DNA of 64,000 bases from Anaerolineales bacterium (GCA_026129305.1 JAHCII010000008.1:1-64000); one strand, 5' to 3'. Positions 41,936-49,968 are shown, counted from the first letter of the stretch. The notes: generated by a model not told the origin, from the letters alone. Numbers and translations: made by a program.

Positions 41936-42820
41936 TTACTCTGCGTATTGATGCGGCACCTGGCAAACACCAGTGATCTCCCAGCAATCGCGGTGGTGCC
42001 AGGTTTTGCACACTTTGCAAATCTGCACGCCGCGCGGGTCTTTTTTGGTGACTTCTTCCAAACAGTACGGGCAGACATGGGTCTCCGCACTGGAGAAATG
42101 CACAGCGGTCCGGCGGCCGCGCCGGATGCGCTTAGGGGCCGCCGGGGCGGCGATGCGCTGGCGGGGTTGGCGCAAGCTGGTACCGCGGCGCACACGGCGG
42201 CCCGGCCACAGGCTGACCAAACTGGTCTTGACGCGCCCGCTCCAATTGGCGATGGAAGTGCGGATGGTGGGCCGGCGGGCTGGGCGCGCGGCGCGCACAC
42301 GCGGCCGGGGCGCAGGCGAGACACTGATGGGCGTCACCGGCGCCGCCAGCTCCAGCGAAGCCGCCGGGCGCGGCTCCACCAGGATCTCAGTGCGCCGCCG
42401 GGCAAAGGCGCCCAGCGCCAGCCAGGCCGCCAGGCTGCTGGTGAGCAGAGCCAGCCCGTTCTGCTCGAAAGTGATGTGAGCGAATTGGTGCAAGGGATCA
42501 ATGCCAATAAAGCCGCGGCTGGCCTCATTCATCAAGCCCAGCCCCAGGCAAATGGCCAGCCCAGCGGTGGAGAGGCGCAGGGCATAGCTGCGCCCCGCCA
42601 ACAGACGCCGAGCACTGAATCCCGCCACCAAGCCCACCGAGCCCAGCGCGGCATATTTCATGGCTGTCAGGGAAACCTGTAACTCCAACGAAAAGAGCAG
42701 CAGCAAAGCCAGGGCGGTGACGGTCGTGATGAGCGTTACCAGGACGACCTGTTCCAGCAGGTGACCGAAGGTGCTGGGGGAGGAATTCATGCGCGGCATT
42801 GGAATGACATTCGTGGCCAT
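41936..42820 (-). CDS. Membrane protein with a C-terminal RING-like zinc finger, candidate E3
   Basis: The 294-residue protein has membrane segments at about residues 22-48, 53-72, 82-97 and 120-140, then a long Arg/Pro-rich linker, and a C-terminal treble-clef finger: Cys250-x2-Cys253, Cys268-x2-Cys271-x4-His276-x2-Cys279, Cys286 and His290. The HHRDCW core with a following GxC resembles prokaryotic RING families described beside bacterial ubiquitin-type genes. As a membrane-anchored RING it would bring the E2 to envelope substrates. It starts one base after the E1 stop. The E3 role is inferred from fold and context; the finger could also only bind the E2 or substrate. Confidence 0.85.
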   Translation of the reverse strand: MATNVIPMPRMNSSPSTFGHLLEQVVLVTLITTVTALALLLLFSLELQVSLTAMKYAALGSVGLVAGFSARRLLAGRSYALRLSTAGLAICLGLGLMNEASRGFIGIDPLHQFAHITFEQNGLALLTSSLAAWLALGAFARRRTEILVEPRPAASLELAAPVTPISVSPAPRPRVRAARPARRPTIRTSIANWSGRVKTSLVSLWPGRRVRRGTSLRQPRQRIAAPAAPKRIRRGRRTAVHFSSAETHVCPYCLEEVTKKDPRGVQICKVCKTWHHRDCWEITGVCQVPHQYAE

Positions 42821-42821
42821 A

Positions 42822-44453
42822 TCAATCCATCAGATGGATGCGCGCCGCAGCCGTGTCCCCAGCTTCGTTGACCGGCTCGCCCAGGCGTACACGCGTTTCC
42901 GGCGAGGGTGTCGGCACCGCCTCGGCAAAATCATTGAAGTGCAGCGCCTTATGCAGGTCGCCGCTGAGTTCGTAGAAGCGAAAGTCAAGGCCGTTGGTGG
43001 CGCGCAGCACATGCAGCGGTGGGACGCCGACACTGGCCAGGCTGCGATCAAGGAAATCTTCATCACCGCGGATGGTGTGGGTCATGTTGACCTCACGCAT
43101 TTCGCCACAGGTGGGGCAATGCCCAGCCTCAAAGGACACGTCGGACATGGGCTTGAGCACTCGTTCAGAGGTATTGCAAGCCATGCAATTCAGCGAGAGC
43201 ACCAGCTCCTCATCCAACTCCAGCACAGCGTCCTGGCCCAGATCAGCAAAGACCACATCCAGCATCTCGCCCAGCGTGGTGCTCTCGGCGCGCAGCGGCG
43301 TCTCGGTGATCTCGCCGTAGATCCAATGGCTCTCGCAGTCTTCCTCGGCCAGATAGGCCGTGGTGTGCATGTGATTGGTGTAGCCGTTGAAGTGGGTGAC
43401 TTTGCCCGGCTCCACCGGCATGCTGTGGATCAGCTTGAGCGCCTCCTGCGACTGCATGGCGCCGATGATGGAAGCAATGGTGGGCGTGGTGGGCACTTTG
43501 CCCAGCAAAATGTTCTGGCGGGCCAGCAGCGGACAGGAGTAGCGCAGGGCCAGGTCGCGGCGGGCTTGCTCGGTGAGCGTGCATTCGAAGCAGGCGCCGT
43601 CGCCGGGGACAAACACGCGCACCAAGCCGAGCAATTCCTGAATGGCGCCATCCACCCAGGGCTTGTTCATCCAATAGGCAAAGCGATTGACCGCCAGGCG
43701 CGCCTCACGATTGTCAAGGCAGCCGATGATGACGTCCATGCGGCGGAAGACGCCCAGACCAATGTCATGCGTGATATCGCCGTGCAGGTATTGCACTTTT
43801 ACGTCGGGGTTGATCTCTTTGGCGCGGGCGGCAGCCAACTGGGCTTTCTCCCGCCCGGAATCTTTCTCGCGGAACAGGATCGAGCGGCTGAGGTTGGCCA
43901 GTTCGACATTGTCAAAATCGACCACGTAGATGTGGCCGATGCCCATCAGGGTCAGGTTCTTGATCACCTCGTTGCCCAAGGCGCCTGCCCCCACCACCAT
44001 CACCCTGGCGTCGCGCACTTTGTCGCGTTCCCACCAGGAGATGAAGTCGAAAGTTCCGAGACGGTCTTTCTTGAGGTTGGGGATGTGCAGCGGCTTCTCT
44101 TTGGCGACGGGCAGGCGCTGTGGCCCGGCCGGCGCGGCGGCAGGTTTGCGCCGCGCCGGTTTGTCCGCGGCGGGCGGCGCCAGGCGGGCGGCCAACTTGC
44201 GAGCTTTGGCCGCCTGCTGCGCGGATAAGGCGTCCACCAGCCAGCCAACCCCTTGGTGCGCTTCGATCAGCCCGGCCTCAGCCAGGATCTGCAACCCTTC
44301 GCGCAGCGAGGAGCGGCTGACGCCGAGGTCCTTGATGAGGTCACGCTCCGGCGGCAGGTAGGCGCCGGGCAGGTAGTCTTTTTCCAGCAGGGCGGCGGCC
44401 AGTTTGCCGGCCACCAGCTCGGGGATGCTGCTTCTGGGGATGGCGTTGCTCAT
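42822..44453 (-). CDS. E1-like (ThiF) activating enzyme with an N-terminal GntR/FadR DNA-binding domain
   Basis: The 543-residue protein has three parts. Residues 8-75 are a FadR-subfamily winged helix (LPPERDLIKDLGVSRSSLRE, then AHQGVGWLVD). Residues 135-365 are an E1/ThiF domain with nucleotide-binding VVGAGALG at 154-160, the acidic DFDNVELANLSRSILF with Arg190, a CxxC at Cys288/Cys291, candidate catalytic Cys307 in YSCPLLARQN, and PTTPTIASIIGAMQSQEALK at 321-340. Residues 415-455 hold a zinc ribbon (Cys423, 426, 446, 449). It should adenylate the UBL C-terminus and hand it to Cys193 of the E2. ATG 44453 has GGAGAGAG upstream. A FadR-type palindrome lies 29 nt before the ATG, suggesting autoregulation. 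Confidence 0.92.
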   Translation of the reverse strand: MSNAIPRSSIPELVAGKLAAALLEKDYLPGAYLPPERDLIKDLGVSRSSLREGLQILAEAGLIEAHQGVGWLVDALSAQQAAKARKLAARLAPPAADKPARRKPAAAPAGPQRLPVAKEKPLHIPNLKKDRLGTFDFISWWERDKVRDARVMVVGAGALGNEVIKNLTLMGIGHIYVVDFDNVELANLSRSILFREKDSGREKAQLAAARAKEINPDVKVQYLHGDITHDIGLGVFRRMDVIIGCLDNREARLAVNRFAYWMNKPWVDGAIQELLGLVRVFVPGDGACFECTLTEQARRDLALRYSCPLLARQNILLGKVPTTPTIASIIGAMQSQEALKLIHSMPVEPGKVTHFNGYTNHMHTTAYLAEEDCESHWIYGEITETPLRAESTTLGEMLDVVFADLGQDAVLELDEELVLSLNCMACNTSERVLKPMSDVSFEAGHCPTCGEMREVNMTHTIRGDEDFLDRSLASVGVPPLHVLRATNGLDFRFYELSGDLHKALHFNDFAEAVPTPSPETRVRLGEPVNEAGDTAAARIHLMD

Positions 44454-44481
44454 CAGCGGTCTCTCTCCAAAGGCAGTGGTC

Positions 44482-44498
44482 TGCTGGTCAGACCAGCA
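44482..44498 (-). promoter_or_regulatory. Predicted FadR/GntR-type operator of the UBL operon
   Basis: TGCTGGTCAGACCAGCA is a perfect 17-nt palindrome centred on 44490. The TGGTCnGACCA core is the classic operator pattern of FadR-subfamily GntR proteins. It lies in the leader of the gene that itself encodes a FadR-type winged helix. No second copy was noticed in the window. Confidence 0.75.
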
Positions 44499-44604
44499 TT
44501 CCATTGCGCTGGCGAGGTGAACGGGAGACGAGCGAAAAGTGCTACGCCACTAAATTTTTCTCATATTCTAAGCACGGAACGCGTGGGAAGCCCGACAACC
44601 CCTG

Positions 44605-44610
44605 TATAAT
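44605..44610 (+). promoter_or_regulatory. -10 box of the tRNA-Arg gene
   Basis: TATAAT (44605-44610) preceded by TG, 12 nt before the mature tRNA 5' end. No good -35 hexamer is visible. Confidence 0.6.
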
Positions 44611-44622
44611 CGCAATCGACTA

Positions 44623-44698
<76 letters not shown>

Positions 44699-44705
44699 GA
44701 AACCC

Positions 44706-44735
44706 AAAAGAGCCTGCCAAAGCAGGCTCTTTTTA
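44706..44735. terminator. Terminator after the tRNA, also facing the unknown gene pair
   Basis: AAAAGAGCCTGC (44706-44717) pairs perfectly with GCAGGCTCTTTT (44722-44733), 4-nt loop, T-tract on the plus strand and A-tract at the other end, so it can stop transcripts from both sides. Confidence 0.9.
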
Positions 44736-44749
44736 TTGCATAAAAGCCA

Positions 44750-45202
44750 TTAGACGTTGGCGGGGCGGATGCCGCGGTAGACCTGACGGCCGGAGAGTGT
44801 ACGCAGGATGGTTTGCGCCGGGCGGCCCAGGTCTGCAGCCAGCTGCTCCGCAGTCAGGGGCTGGTTGCCGTTTTTGAGAAAGGAGCGGAAGATCGACTCG
44901 ATCAGCGAGGAACCGCCCTGCTCATCGTTGGCGCCGTAGTGGGAGCTGAGCAGGTATTGCAGCGCGTCGATCTGGGTAACCTGGGCCGTTTGCGGGTCCA
45001 CCCGGTCAATCGTGTCGTCCAGGTTGATCCGGCCCACACTGGCCTGCTGCTCTTCACTGAGCAGGCCGTACAGAAAAACCTGCCACTCCTGGTCGTTCTG
45101 CCGCCACCAGGAGAAGTCGATATGAAAGGGCGTGTCCAGCGTAGGGCGAATAAGGCTGGAACGCAGGATTTCGTTCTCTTGAGGTTCGGAGTTCTCGCTC
45201 AT
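44750..45202 (-). CDS. Hypothetical protein, 150 aa, with a helix-turn-helix-like C-terminus
   Basis: I do not recognise this 150-residue acidic protein. The N-terminal half has FHIDFSWWRQNDQEWQVFLYG, and the C-terminus QPLTAEQLAADLGRPAQTIL reads like a small winged-helix segment ending in RGIRPANV. It overlaps the larger upstream gene by 4 nt, so the two form a unit. It points toward the UBL operon but is separated from it by a terminator and the tRNA, so joint transcription is unlikely. Confidence 0.7.
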   Translation of the reverse strand: MSENSEPQENEILRSSLIRPTLDTPFHIDFSWWRQNDQEWQVFLYGLLSEEQQASVGRINLDDTIDRVDPQTAQVTQIDALQYLLSSHYGANDEQGGSSLIESIFRSFLKNGNQPLTAEQLAADLGRPAQTILRTLSGRQVYRGIRPANV

Positions 45203-46806
45203 GCGTCTGCGATCTGCTCGGCCAGGCGGAAGTGTAAATGGCCGACGTGTTCAAATTGAGGGCGAGTGGCCAGCAGGGCCAGCAGTGGGGCCGGCGGGCA
45301 GCGCAAGACCAGGTTGAGGGCCGAATAAAGCTCCTCGGCATGCACATGGTTCTGTGGATTGAGCTTGGCCAGTTCCCGCAGGGTCGTACCCACGATCTGG
45401 GTGAAGTTGCCGACCGGCTTGCCAATGCGGCGTTCCCAGACCGCATCCAGCGGGCTGAGATCAGCCGGCAGGTGCATCATCATACGCTCATTAAAGGATG
45501 CAGCCACGGTCTGCTTTAGCATGGCATACACCACGCCGCCATCGGCGCCTACCAAAGCCGTGCGCACCCACTCTTTGCTGGAACGGTGGGCATCCACGGA
45601 GATAAGCACTTCACCCGGCTGCTGGCTGTGGCTGAGCTGCACGAAGGCGCCGGGCATCAGGCCGCGGTCCAAGTACCACTGGCGCAACCCAACGATGTAC
45701 CCGTGCTCGCGGTCCACCCAACCTTCGAAACGCGCCTCGCTGGAAGGGTCAACAAAGTCGAAGCGTACGCGGGGAGATTCGTAAGCGCTGGGGAAGAAGG
45801 CCGCCAGGCGCCGGGTCAGCGGCAGGCTGCCCACCCGCCAGTGCGGGTAGAGCAGGGCCACCTGGATGTGATCACCCTCCGCTTGGGGTTGAAATTCGGC
45901 GGGGGTCAGCTCATCATCAAACTGGGTTTCGAAGGCCAGCATATCTTCAGTCAATGCGGCGCGGTCGTGCTCCAGGGTTTCATAGCTGAGGTGGAGAGGA
46001 GTACGCTGCAGCGGCTCCGGCTCCAAACGTCGCAGGAACCAGGCGACCTCGCCCGAAGGTCCGACTTCGTCGAAGCGCGGGTCTTCTTGCAGAGCAAGGT
46101 CAAGAGAGAATTCGGCCAGCCGCGGATTGACACCGCTGGGCAGTTCGACCTCACCCAACAGCTGGGCGGTGAGCAGCGGACCGCCGGAAGCCATGTCCAT
46201 CAGCGCTTCGGCAACGTTAAGCTGGCCGGAATCGACATCCAGGATCAGGGCTTTGGGGAACCAGCGGCCGGCGATATAAACGAAGTCCGGGCTCAGGCGC
46301 AGCGCCTCTACCAATTGGGGCGCGATGCGGGCGGCATGATCACTGACCGCCGCGGCCAGCACATCTTCGGGGGTTTCTTCCACTTCAGGCGGATGGTTGA
46401 GGACGTGCTCCTCCAGCCCGGCGGCGTACTCGCGGCTGGCCCCATCGGCAAACTCCACCGTGATGACATCAAAGACGGCTTCGCCCAAGGTCCTGGCCGG
46501 GCGCACGGCGCTGACGCGGCCCGCCTGCCAGCCCAGGGCGGAGAAGCTGAGCTGGTCACCGACCTGATAACGCTGCTTGGGCAGGTAGGGCTTGGCCGCG
46601 GCCTGTTGGGCGGCCACATGCTCCTGCTGCTGTTGCATGCGATGGCGAATGAGTTGGGCGGCCAGCGCTTCTGGGCCGAGGGGGGTCTCTTCTTCCAGCA
46701 GGTATGCGGAGAGAAATTCGAGATCGGCTGACCGAATGCTGAATTGCTCCCAATCCATCTCAAGGGCGGGCTGCTGGGCAGACAAAGTAGAAGACTGGCT
46801 GCTCAT
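45199..46806 (-). CDS. Hypothetical protein, 535 aa
   Basis: The 535-residue protein is acidic and soluble, with no signal peptide. The N-terminus has a helical part (DLEFLSAYLLEEETPLGPEA), then a Tudor/KOW-like small barrel at about residues 75-140 (YLPKQRYQVGDQLSFSALGW; DVITVEFADGASREYAAGLE). The middle and C-terminus show no motif I know. Similar layouts may occur in other Chloroflexota, but I cannot check. It is followed by the 150-residue protein with a 4-nt overlap. Its proximity to the UBL operon makes it a possible partner or target. Confidence 0.7.
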   Translation of the reverse strand: MSSQSSTLSAQQPALEMDWEQFSIRSADLEFLSAYLLEEETPLGPEALAAQLIRHRMQQQQEHVAAQQAAAKPYLPKQRYQVGDQLSFSALGWQAGRVSAVRPARTLGEAVFDVITVEFADGASREYAAGLEEHVLNHPPEVEETPEDVLAAAVSDHAARIAPQLVEALRLSPDFVYIAGRWFPKALILDVDSGQLNVAEALMDMASGGPLLTAQLLGEVELPSGVNPRLAEFSLDLALQEDPRFDEVGPSGEVAWFLRRLEPEPLQRTPLHLSYETLEHDRAALTEDMLAFETQFDDELTPAEFQPQAEGDHIQVALLYPHWRVGSLPLTRRLAAFFPSAYESPRVRFDFVDPSSEARFEGWVDREHGYIVGLRQWYLDRGLMPGAFVQLSHSQQPGEVLISVDAHRSSKEWVRTALVGADGGVVYAMLKQTVAASFNERMMMHLPADLSPLDAVWERRIGKPVGNFTQIVGTTLRELAKLNPQNHVHAEELYSALNLVLRCPPAPLLALLATRPQFEHVGHLHFRLAEQIADA

Positions 46807-46907
46807 GCGCTCTGCACTTGAATTGTGGGAAAATGAAGCGGAACTACACTACTGTGAAGCAAAGCGGCGATATTATACCTGAGCCCGCAACTTTCTCAAG
46901 AGGACAA

Positions 46908-47150
46908 ATGCCGAATCGTGACCCCAAATTAACCCGCATCGCCGTGATGGAAGACTCGATCCTGGCCGAGGTGCTGCGCGGTTTACTGGAAGCTGAGGAA
47001 ATCCCCTGCATGCTGACCAAAGAGGGCATTGGCCATGTCTATGGCTTGCATCACGGGTATATGGCCGAAGTCGAGATCTTTGTCCCACAGCGCCACGAAG
47101 TGCGCGCCCGCCAGATCTACCGGGACAATTTCGGCAAAGGTGAAGACTAA
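46908..47150 (+). CDS. DUF2007-like small protein
   Basis: The 80-residue protein resembles DUF2007 (putative signal-transducing) proteins: RIAVMEDSILAEVLRGLLEA, EEIPCMLTKEG, a VEIFVPQRHEVRARQIYRD strand-helix unit near residue 55. These fold like PII or glutamine-amidotransferase-associated small domains; their function is poorly known. AAGAGGACAA gives a ribosome binding site at the ATG. It overlaps the convergent M23 peptidase gene by 4 nt. Confidence 0.8.
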   Translation: MPNRDPKLTRIAVMEDSILAEVLRGLLEAEEIPCMLTKEGIGHVYGLHHGYMAEVEIFVPQRHEVRARQIYRDNFGKGED

Positions 47151-48556
47151 GGATACGTGCGAGCCAGCCAGTCCAAAGGCTGGACCGGCACCCCACCCAC
47201 CCACAGCTCCCAATGCAGGTGCGGGCCATTCACGCGGCCAGTACCGCCGACGATACCCAGCACTTGGCCCGGCTCAACCACATCGCCCACGCTCACATAG
47301 ATCTCTGCCTGGTGCCAATAGCCAGTAAACACCCCCCAGCCATGATCGAGAATGGTGGCATTGCCGCGGATATCCAGTGGCCCGGCGAAGACCACCCGTC
47401 CGGGTGCAGGCGCGTAGATGGCCAGCAAGGCGCCGCCGCCAAAGTCCACCCCGGTGTGATAACTGGAGGCGAGGCCGCCGTTATAAGTGCGGAATAAGCC
47501 AAAGCCTGAGGTGATCTCGTTGACCAGGTCGTGCGGCCAACCCCAGCCGCGCTCCCACAGCCGTTCCGGCGTGACTTGCGACATGATCTCAGCCACATAG
47601 GCCAGTTCACTGGCGTTGAGCTGATCGTCAAGCAGTTCCGGCCGGACAGTGAGGTTGGCCCGCTCATAGCCGGCGCCGGCCACGCGCACGGGCTGGGCAA
47701 AGGCGAACGGCGAACCATCCGGCAAGGTGCCGGAAAGCAGCAGTGAGTAGCGCTCGCCCACCGCATCCAGCGGAATGCCTTGCAGGCTGACCCAGACGTC
47801 TTCGTGGCGGAAGAAGTGCAGCGGATAGCCGGCAAATTCACCGCTCAAAGTGAGGCCGGCCGGTGCATCAAAGTTGAGCTGCAGGGTGGCACCTTGCAAA
47901 AACCCCGGCGCCACCATTTGCAGATTGGCAACTTCACCCGGCAAGCCTCCGGGGCCATTGCCGGGGCGTCCCGGCGTGAAGAGCACATCGCCGGGCAACG
48001 CGGCCCAGGTGCCGGCCAACTGGTTGGCGGCCACCAGGCCCCAGGGGCTGTCGCCGGAAGCGACAGCCAGCTCCAGCAGCGAAACCCCCGGACGCACCAG
48101 GGCGCGGGCGCTCTCGGTTAGCTCGCCATGCTCGGTGGCCAGCATGACCTGGAAGCCGGTGTAGATCTGCTCAGGGCTTGTGCTGGTGAAGCGGTTGAGG
48201 CGGGCCATATCCGCGTCGCTGAGCAGGTAGCGGCGCTTTAAGCTGACGTAGTCCTCGCCGATGGGCAGAGGCTGCAAGACCAGAGTGCCTTCGATCCAAT
48301 CAATCCCAGGGATGACCAGCACATCACCGACATTCAGGTTGTTGGGGTTGATCAGGCTGTTGGCCTCGATGAGCTCATTGAGCGCCACGTCAAAGCGCAC
48401 GGAAATGCTGGAGAGTGTGTCGCCGGGCTGCACCACATAGCGCACCCCTTCCGCCTCTGCTTCTTCCTGGGCGAACGCCGGGGTGGTGACGAGTAATAAG
48501 GCTGCGGCCAGCAAGCTAAGCAGCAGGGATGTCTTGAAGTTCGATTTGATCGCCAA
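47147..48556 (-). CDS. Secreted LysM-M23 peptidoglycan peptidase
   Basis: The 469-residue protein has a signal peptide (residues 1-29, cleaved after AFA), a LysM at about 38-84 (YVVQPGDTLSSISVRFDVAL), a second weaker LysM-like part at about 97-140, a beta-rich middle, and an M23/lysostaphin-like peptidase at about 365-465 with YHTGVDFGG and HLHWELWV metal ligands. It likely cuts peptidoglycan cross-bridges or acts in cell separation. Its start lies 41 nt inside the DUF192 gene. Confidence 0.93.
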   Translation of the reverse strand: MAIKSNFKTSLLLSLLAAALLLVTTPAFAQEEAEAEGVRYVVQPGDTLSSISVRFDVALNELIEANSLINPNNLNVGDVLVIPGIDWIEGTLVLQPLPIGEDYVSLKRRYLLSDADMARLNRFTSTSPEQIYTGFQVMLATEHGELTESARALVRPGVSLLELAVASGDSPWGLVAANQLAGTWAALPGDVLFTPGRPGNGPGGLPGEVANLQMVAPGFLQGATLQLNFDAPAGLTLSGEFAGYPLHFFRHEDVWVSLQGIPLDAVGERYSLLLSGTLPDGSPFAFAQPVRVAGAGYERANLTVRPELLDDQLNASELAYVAEIMSQVTPERLWERGWGWPHDLVNEITSGFGLFRTYNGGLASSYHTGVDFGGGALLAIYAPAPGRVVFAGPLDIRGNATILDHGWGVFTGYWHQAEIYVSVGDVVEPGQVLGIVGGTGRVNGPHLHWELWVGGVPVQPLDWLARTYP

Positions 48557-48893
48557 TCTGAAATTCCTCTAAACGCTCAAGCCGACACTCTATCACATAG
48601 CGGGCCGCTTTGCGCGGGGCCAGAAAAGAGCGCCAACGCCAGGCGGGACGTACATCCACTACGCGCAAGTCACTGTCCAACCAGATGATGCTCAGGTCAA
48701 AAGCCATGCCCAGCATGTGAATGGCGCTATTCAGGCGACTTTCGGCCGCCTCGGCCATCAGCAGGCCATGCCCAGGCGCCAGGTGCCGCCGCCAGGACAG
48801 GCCGCGCAGTTTGCACAAGAGTGAAGCGCAATAGTCTACTTCGAGGGGCTGCTGGAGGGCGCGGTTACGGTTGAGGACTTGAACCCGACGCAT
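48516..48893 (-). CDS. DUF192 family protein
   Basis: The 125-residue protein has the DUF192 pattern: LCKLRGLSWRRHLAPGHGLL, IHMLGMAFDLSIIWLDSDLR near residue 65, VVDVRPAWRW and ARYVIECRLERLEEFQIGDQ. Members are small beta-barrels, some secreted; this one lacks a clear signal. Function is unknown. The start (MRRVQV) follows the response regulator stop by 10 nt, and its end overlaps the M23 peptidase start. The three form one minus-strand unit. Confidence 0.82.
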   Translation of the reverse strand: MRRVQVLNRNRALQQPLEVDYCASLLCKLRGLSWRRHLAPGHGLLMAEAAESRLNSAIHMLGMAFDLSIIWLDSDLRVVDVRPAWRWRSFLAPRKAARYVIECRLERLEEFQIGDQIELQDIPAA

Positions 48894-48903
48894 AAGGGTG
48901 ACA

Positions 48904-49305
48904 CTAAGCGGCGCGGGCCTGGTCGCGGCGCTTGAGCACCGCTTCCACCCGGTCAACCAATTCTTGCAAGCTGAAGGGTTTGGGAATGTAGTCGTCCACT
49001 TTGGCGATGTGCAAGCCCAGCACTTTGTCGATGTTTTGAGCTTTGGCCGTGACGACAATCACGGGGATCTCTGCCGTGGCCGGGTCGGCTTTAAGCTGCT
49101 GGTAGACCTGCCAGCCGTCCACATCCGGCATCATCAGGTCGAGCAAGACCAAGTCAGGCAATTCCGCCCGAATAATCTCCAATCCCTCCCGGCCGCCATT
49201 GGCGCCAATCACCTCGAACCCACGGCGGCTGAGAATCAGGCGGATGAGATCGATCATTTCGACTTCATCCTCGACGCAAACCACCTTGCGTGGGGTGTTG
49301 GCCAT
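48904..49305 (-). CDS. Response regulator receiver protein
   Basis: The 133-residue receiver domain has phospho-acceptor Asp56 (LVLLDLMMPDVDGW), Glu12/Asp13 acidic pocket, Thr86 and Lys109 (PKPFSLQELVDRV). No output domain follows. It is more canonical than the regulator next to lon. I chose MANTPRK; one more Met precedes it. It begins the unit with DUF192 and the M23 peptidase, which hints at a role in cell-wall metabolism, but no kinase is nearby. Confidence 0.9.
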   Translation of the reverse strand: MANTPRKVVCVEDEVEMIDLIRLILSRRGFEVIGANGGREGLEIIRAELPDLVLLDLMMPDVDGWQVYQQLKADPATAEIPVIVVTAKAQNIDKVLGLHIAKVDDYIPKPFSLQELVDRVEAVLKRRDQARAA

Positions 49306-49410
49306 CATGCGCGGAAGTGTACCATTAAGGAAGGTGGCGCCCACCTAAGCGAATTGTTTAGGGTTATAATCCTGCCCGCCCGTTTGTCTGGGCCCTACTG
49401 AGGAGCTCTA

Positions 49411-49968
49411 ATGATCGATGTAAACGATTTGCGCAAGGGCACCACCTTTGAGCAAGACGGCAACCTGTACAAGGTGCTGGATTATTCCCACAGCAAGCCC
49501 GGGCGCGGCAGCGCCACCATCCGCATCAAAGCCCGTGACCTGCGCAGCGGGTCGATCACCGACAAGACCTTCAATTCCGGCATGCGCGTGCAGGATGTGC
49601 GCCTGGATTACCACACAGTCCAATACCTGTACAAGGACGGCAACGACTACATCTTCATGGACCAGGAGACTTTTGAGCAGCCAGCCCTGACAGAGGAAAC
49701 CCTGGGGGATGTAGTGGGTTATTTGAAGGAAGGTCTGGACGTGAAGCTGACCTTTTACCAGGGTGAAGCGCTGGATGTGGAACTGCCCACCACCGTGGAC
49801 CTGCAAGTGACTCAGGCGGAAACAGCCGTGCGCGGCGACACGGCCACCGGCGTGAACAAACTGGTGACTACTGAGACTGGCCTGCAAGTGCAGGTGCCTG
49901 CCTTCGTCAACCAGGGCGACATGATTCGCGTGGATACCCGCACAGGGGAATACATCACGCGGGCCTAG
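49411..49968 (+). CDS. efp: Translation elongation factor P
   Basis: The 185-residue protein has the three EF-P beta-barrel domains; the N-terminal loop is SHSKPGRGSATIRIK. The tip residue that is Lys34 in E. coli is Arg32 here (PGRG), as in EarP-type EF-P that is rhamnosylated. It relieves ribosome stalling at polyproline. GAGGAGCTCTA gives the ribosome binding site and TATAAT lies near 49355. No modification gene (earP, epmA, ymfI) is in the window. Confidence 0.96.
   Translation: MIDVNDLRKGTTFEQDGNLYKVLDYSHSKPGRGSATIRIKARDLRSGSITDKTFNSGMRVQDVRLDYHTVQYLYKDGNDYIFMDQETFEQPALTEETLGDVVGYLKEGLDVKLTFYQGEALDVELPTTVDLQVTQAETAVRGDTATGVNKLVTTETGLQVQVPAFVNQGDMIRVDTRTGEYITRA

Noticed and set aside
42771-44228. 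485-codon open frame on the plus strand
   Set aside because: Antisense shadow of the E1 gene; no domain or ribosome binding site.
44482-44498. Palindrome as a transcription terminator
   Set aside because: It lies upstream of the E1 start with a 1-nt centre and no T-tract; the TGGTCnGACCA core fits an operator better.
44453-44504. Longer E1 starting at 44504
   Set aside because: The extension would be coded by the operator palindrome, and a good ribosome binding site precedes 44453.
45586-46731. 381-codon open frame on the plus strand
   Set aside because: Antisense to the 535-residue gene, which is coupled to its neighbour and in the coding frame.
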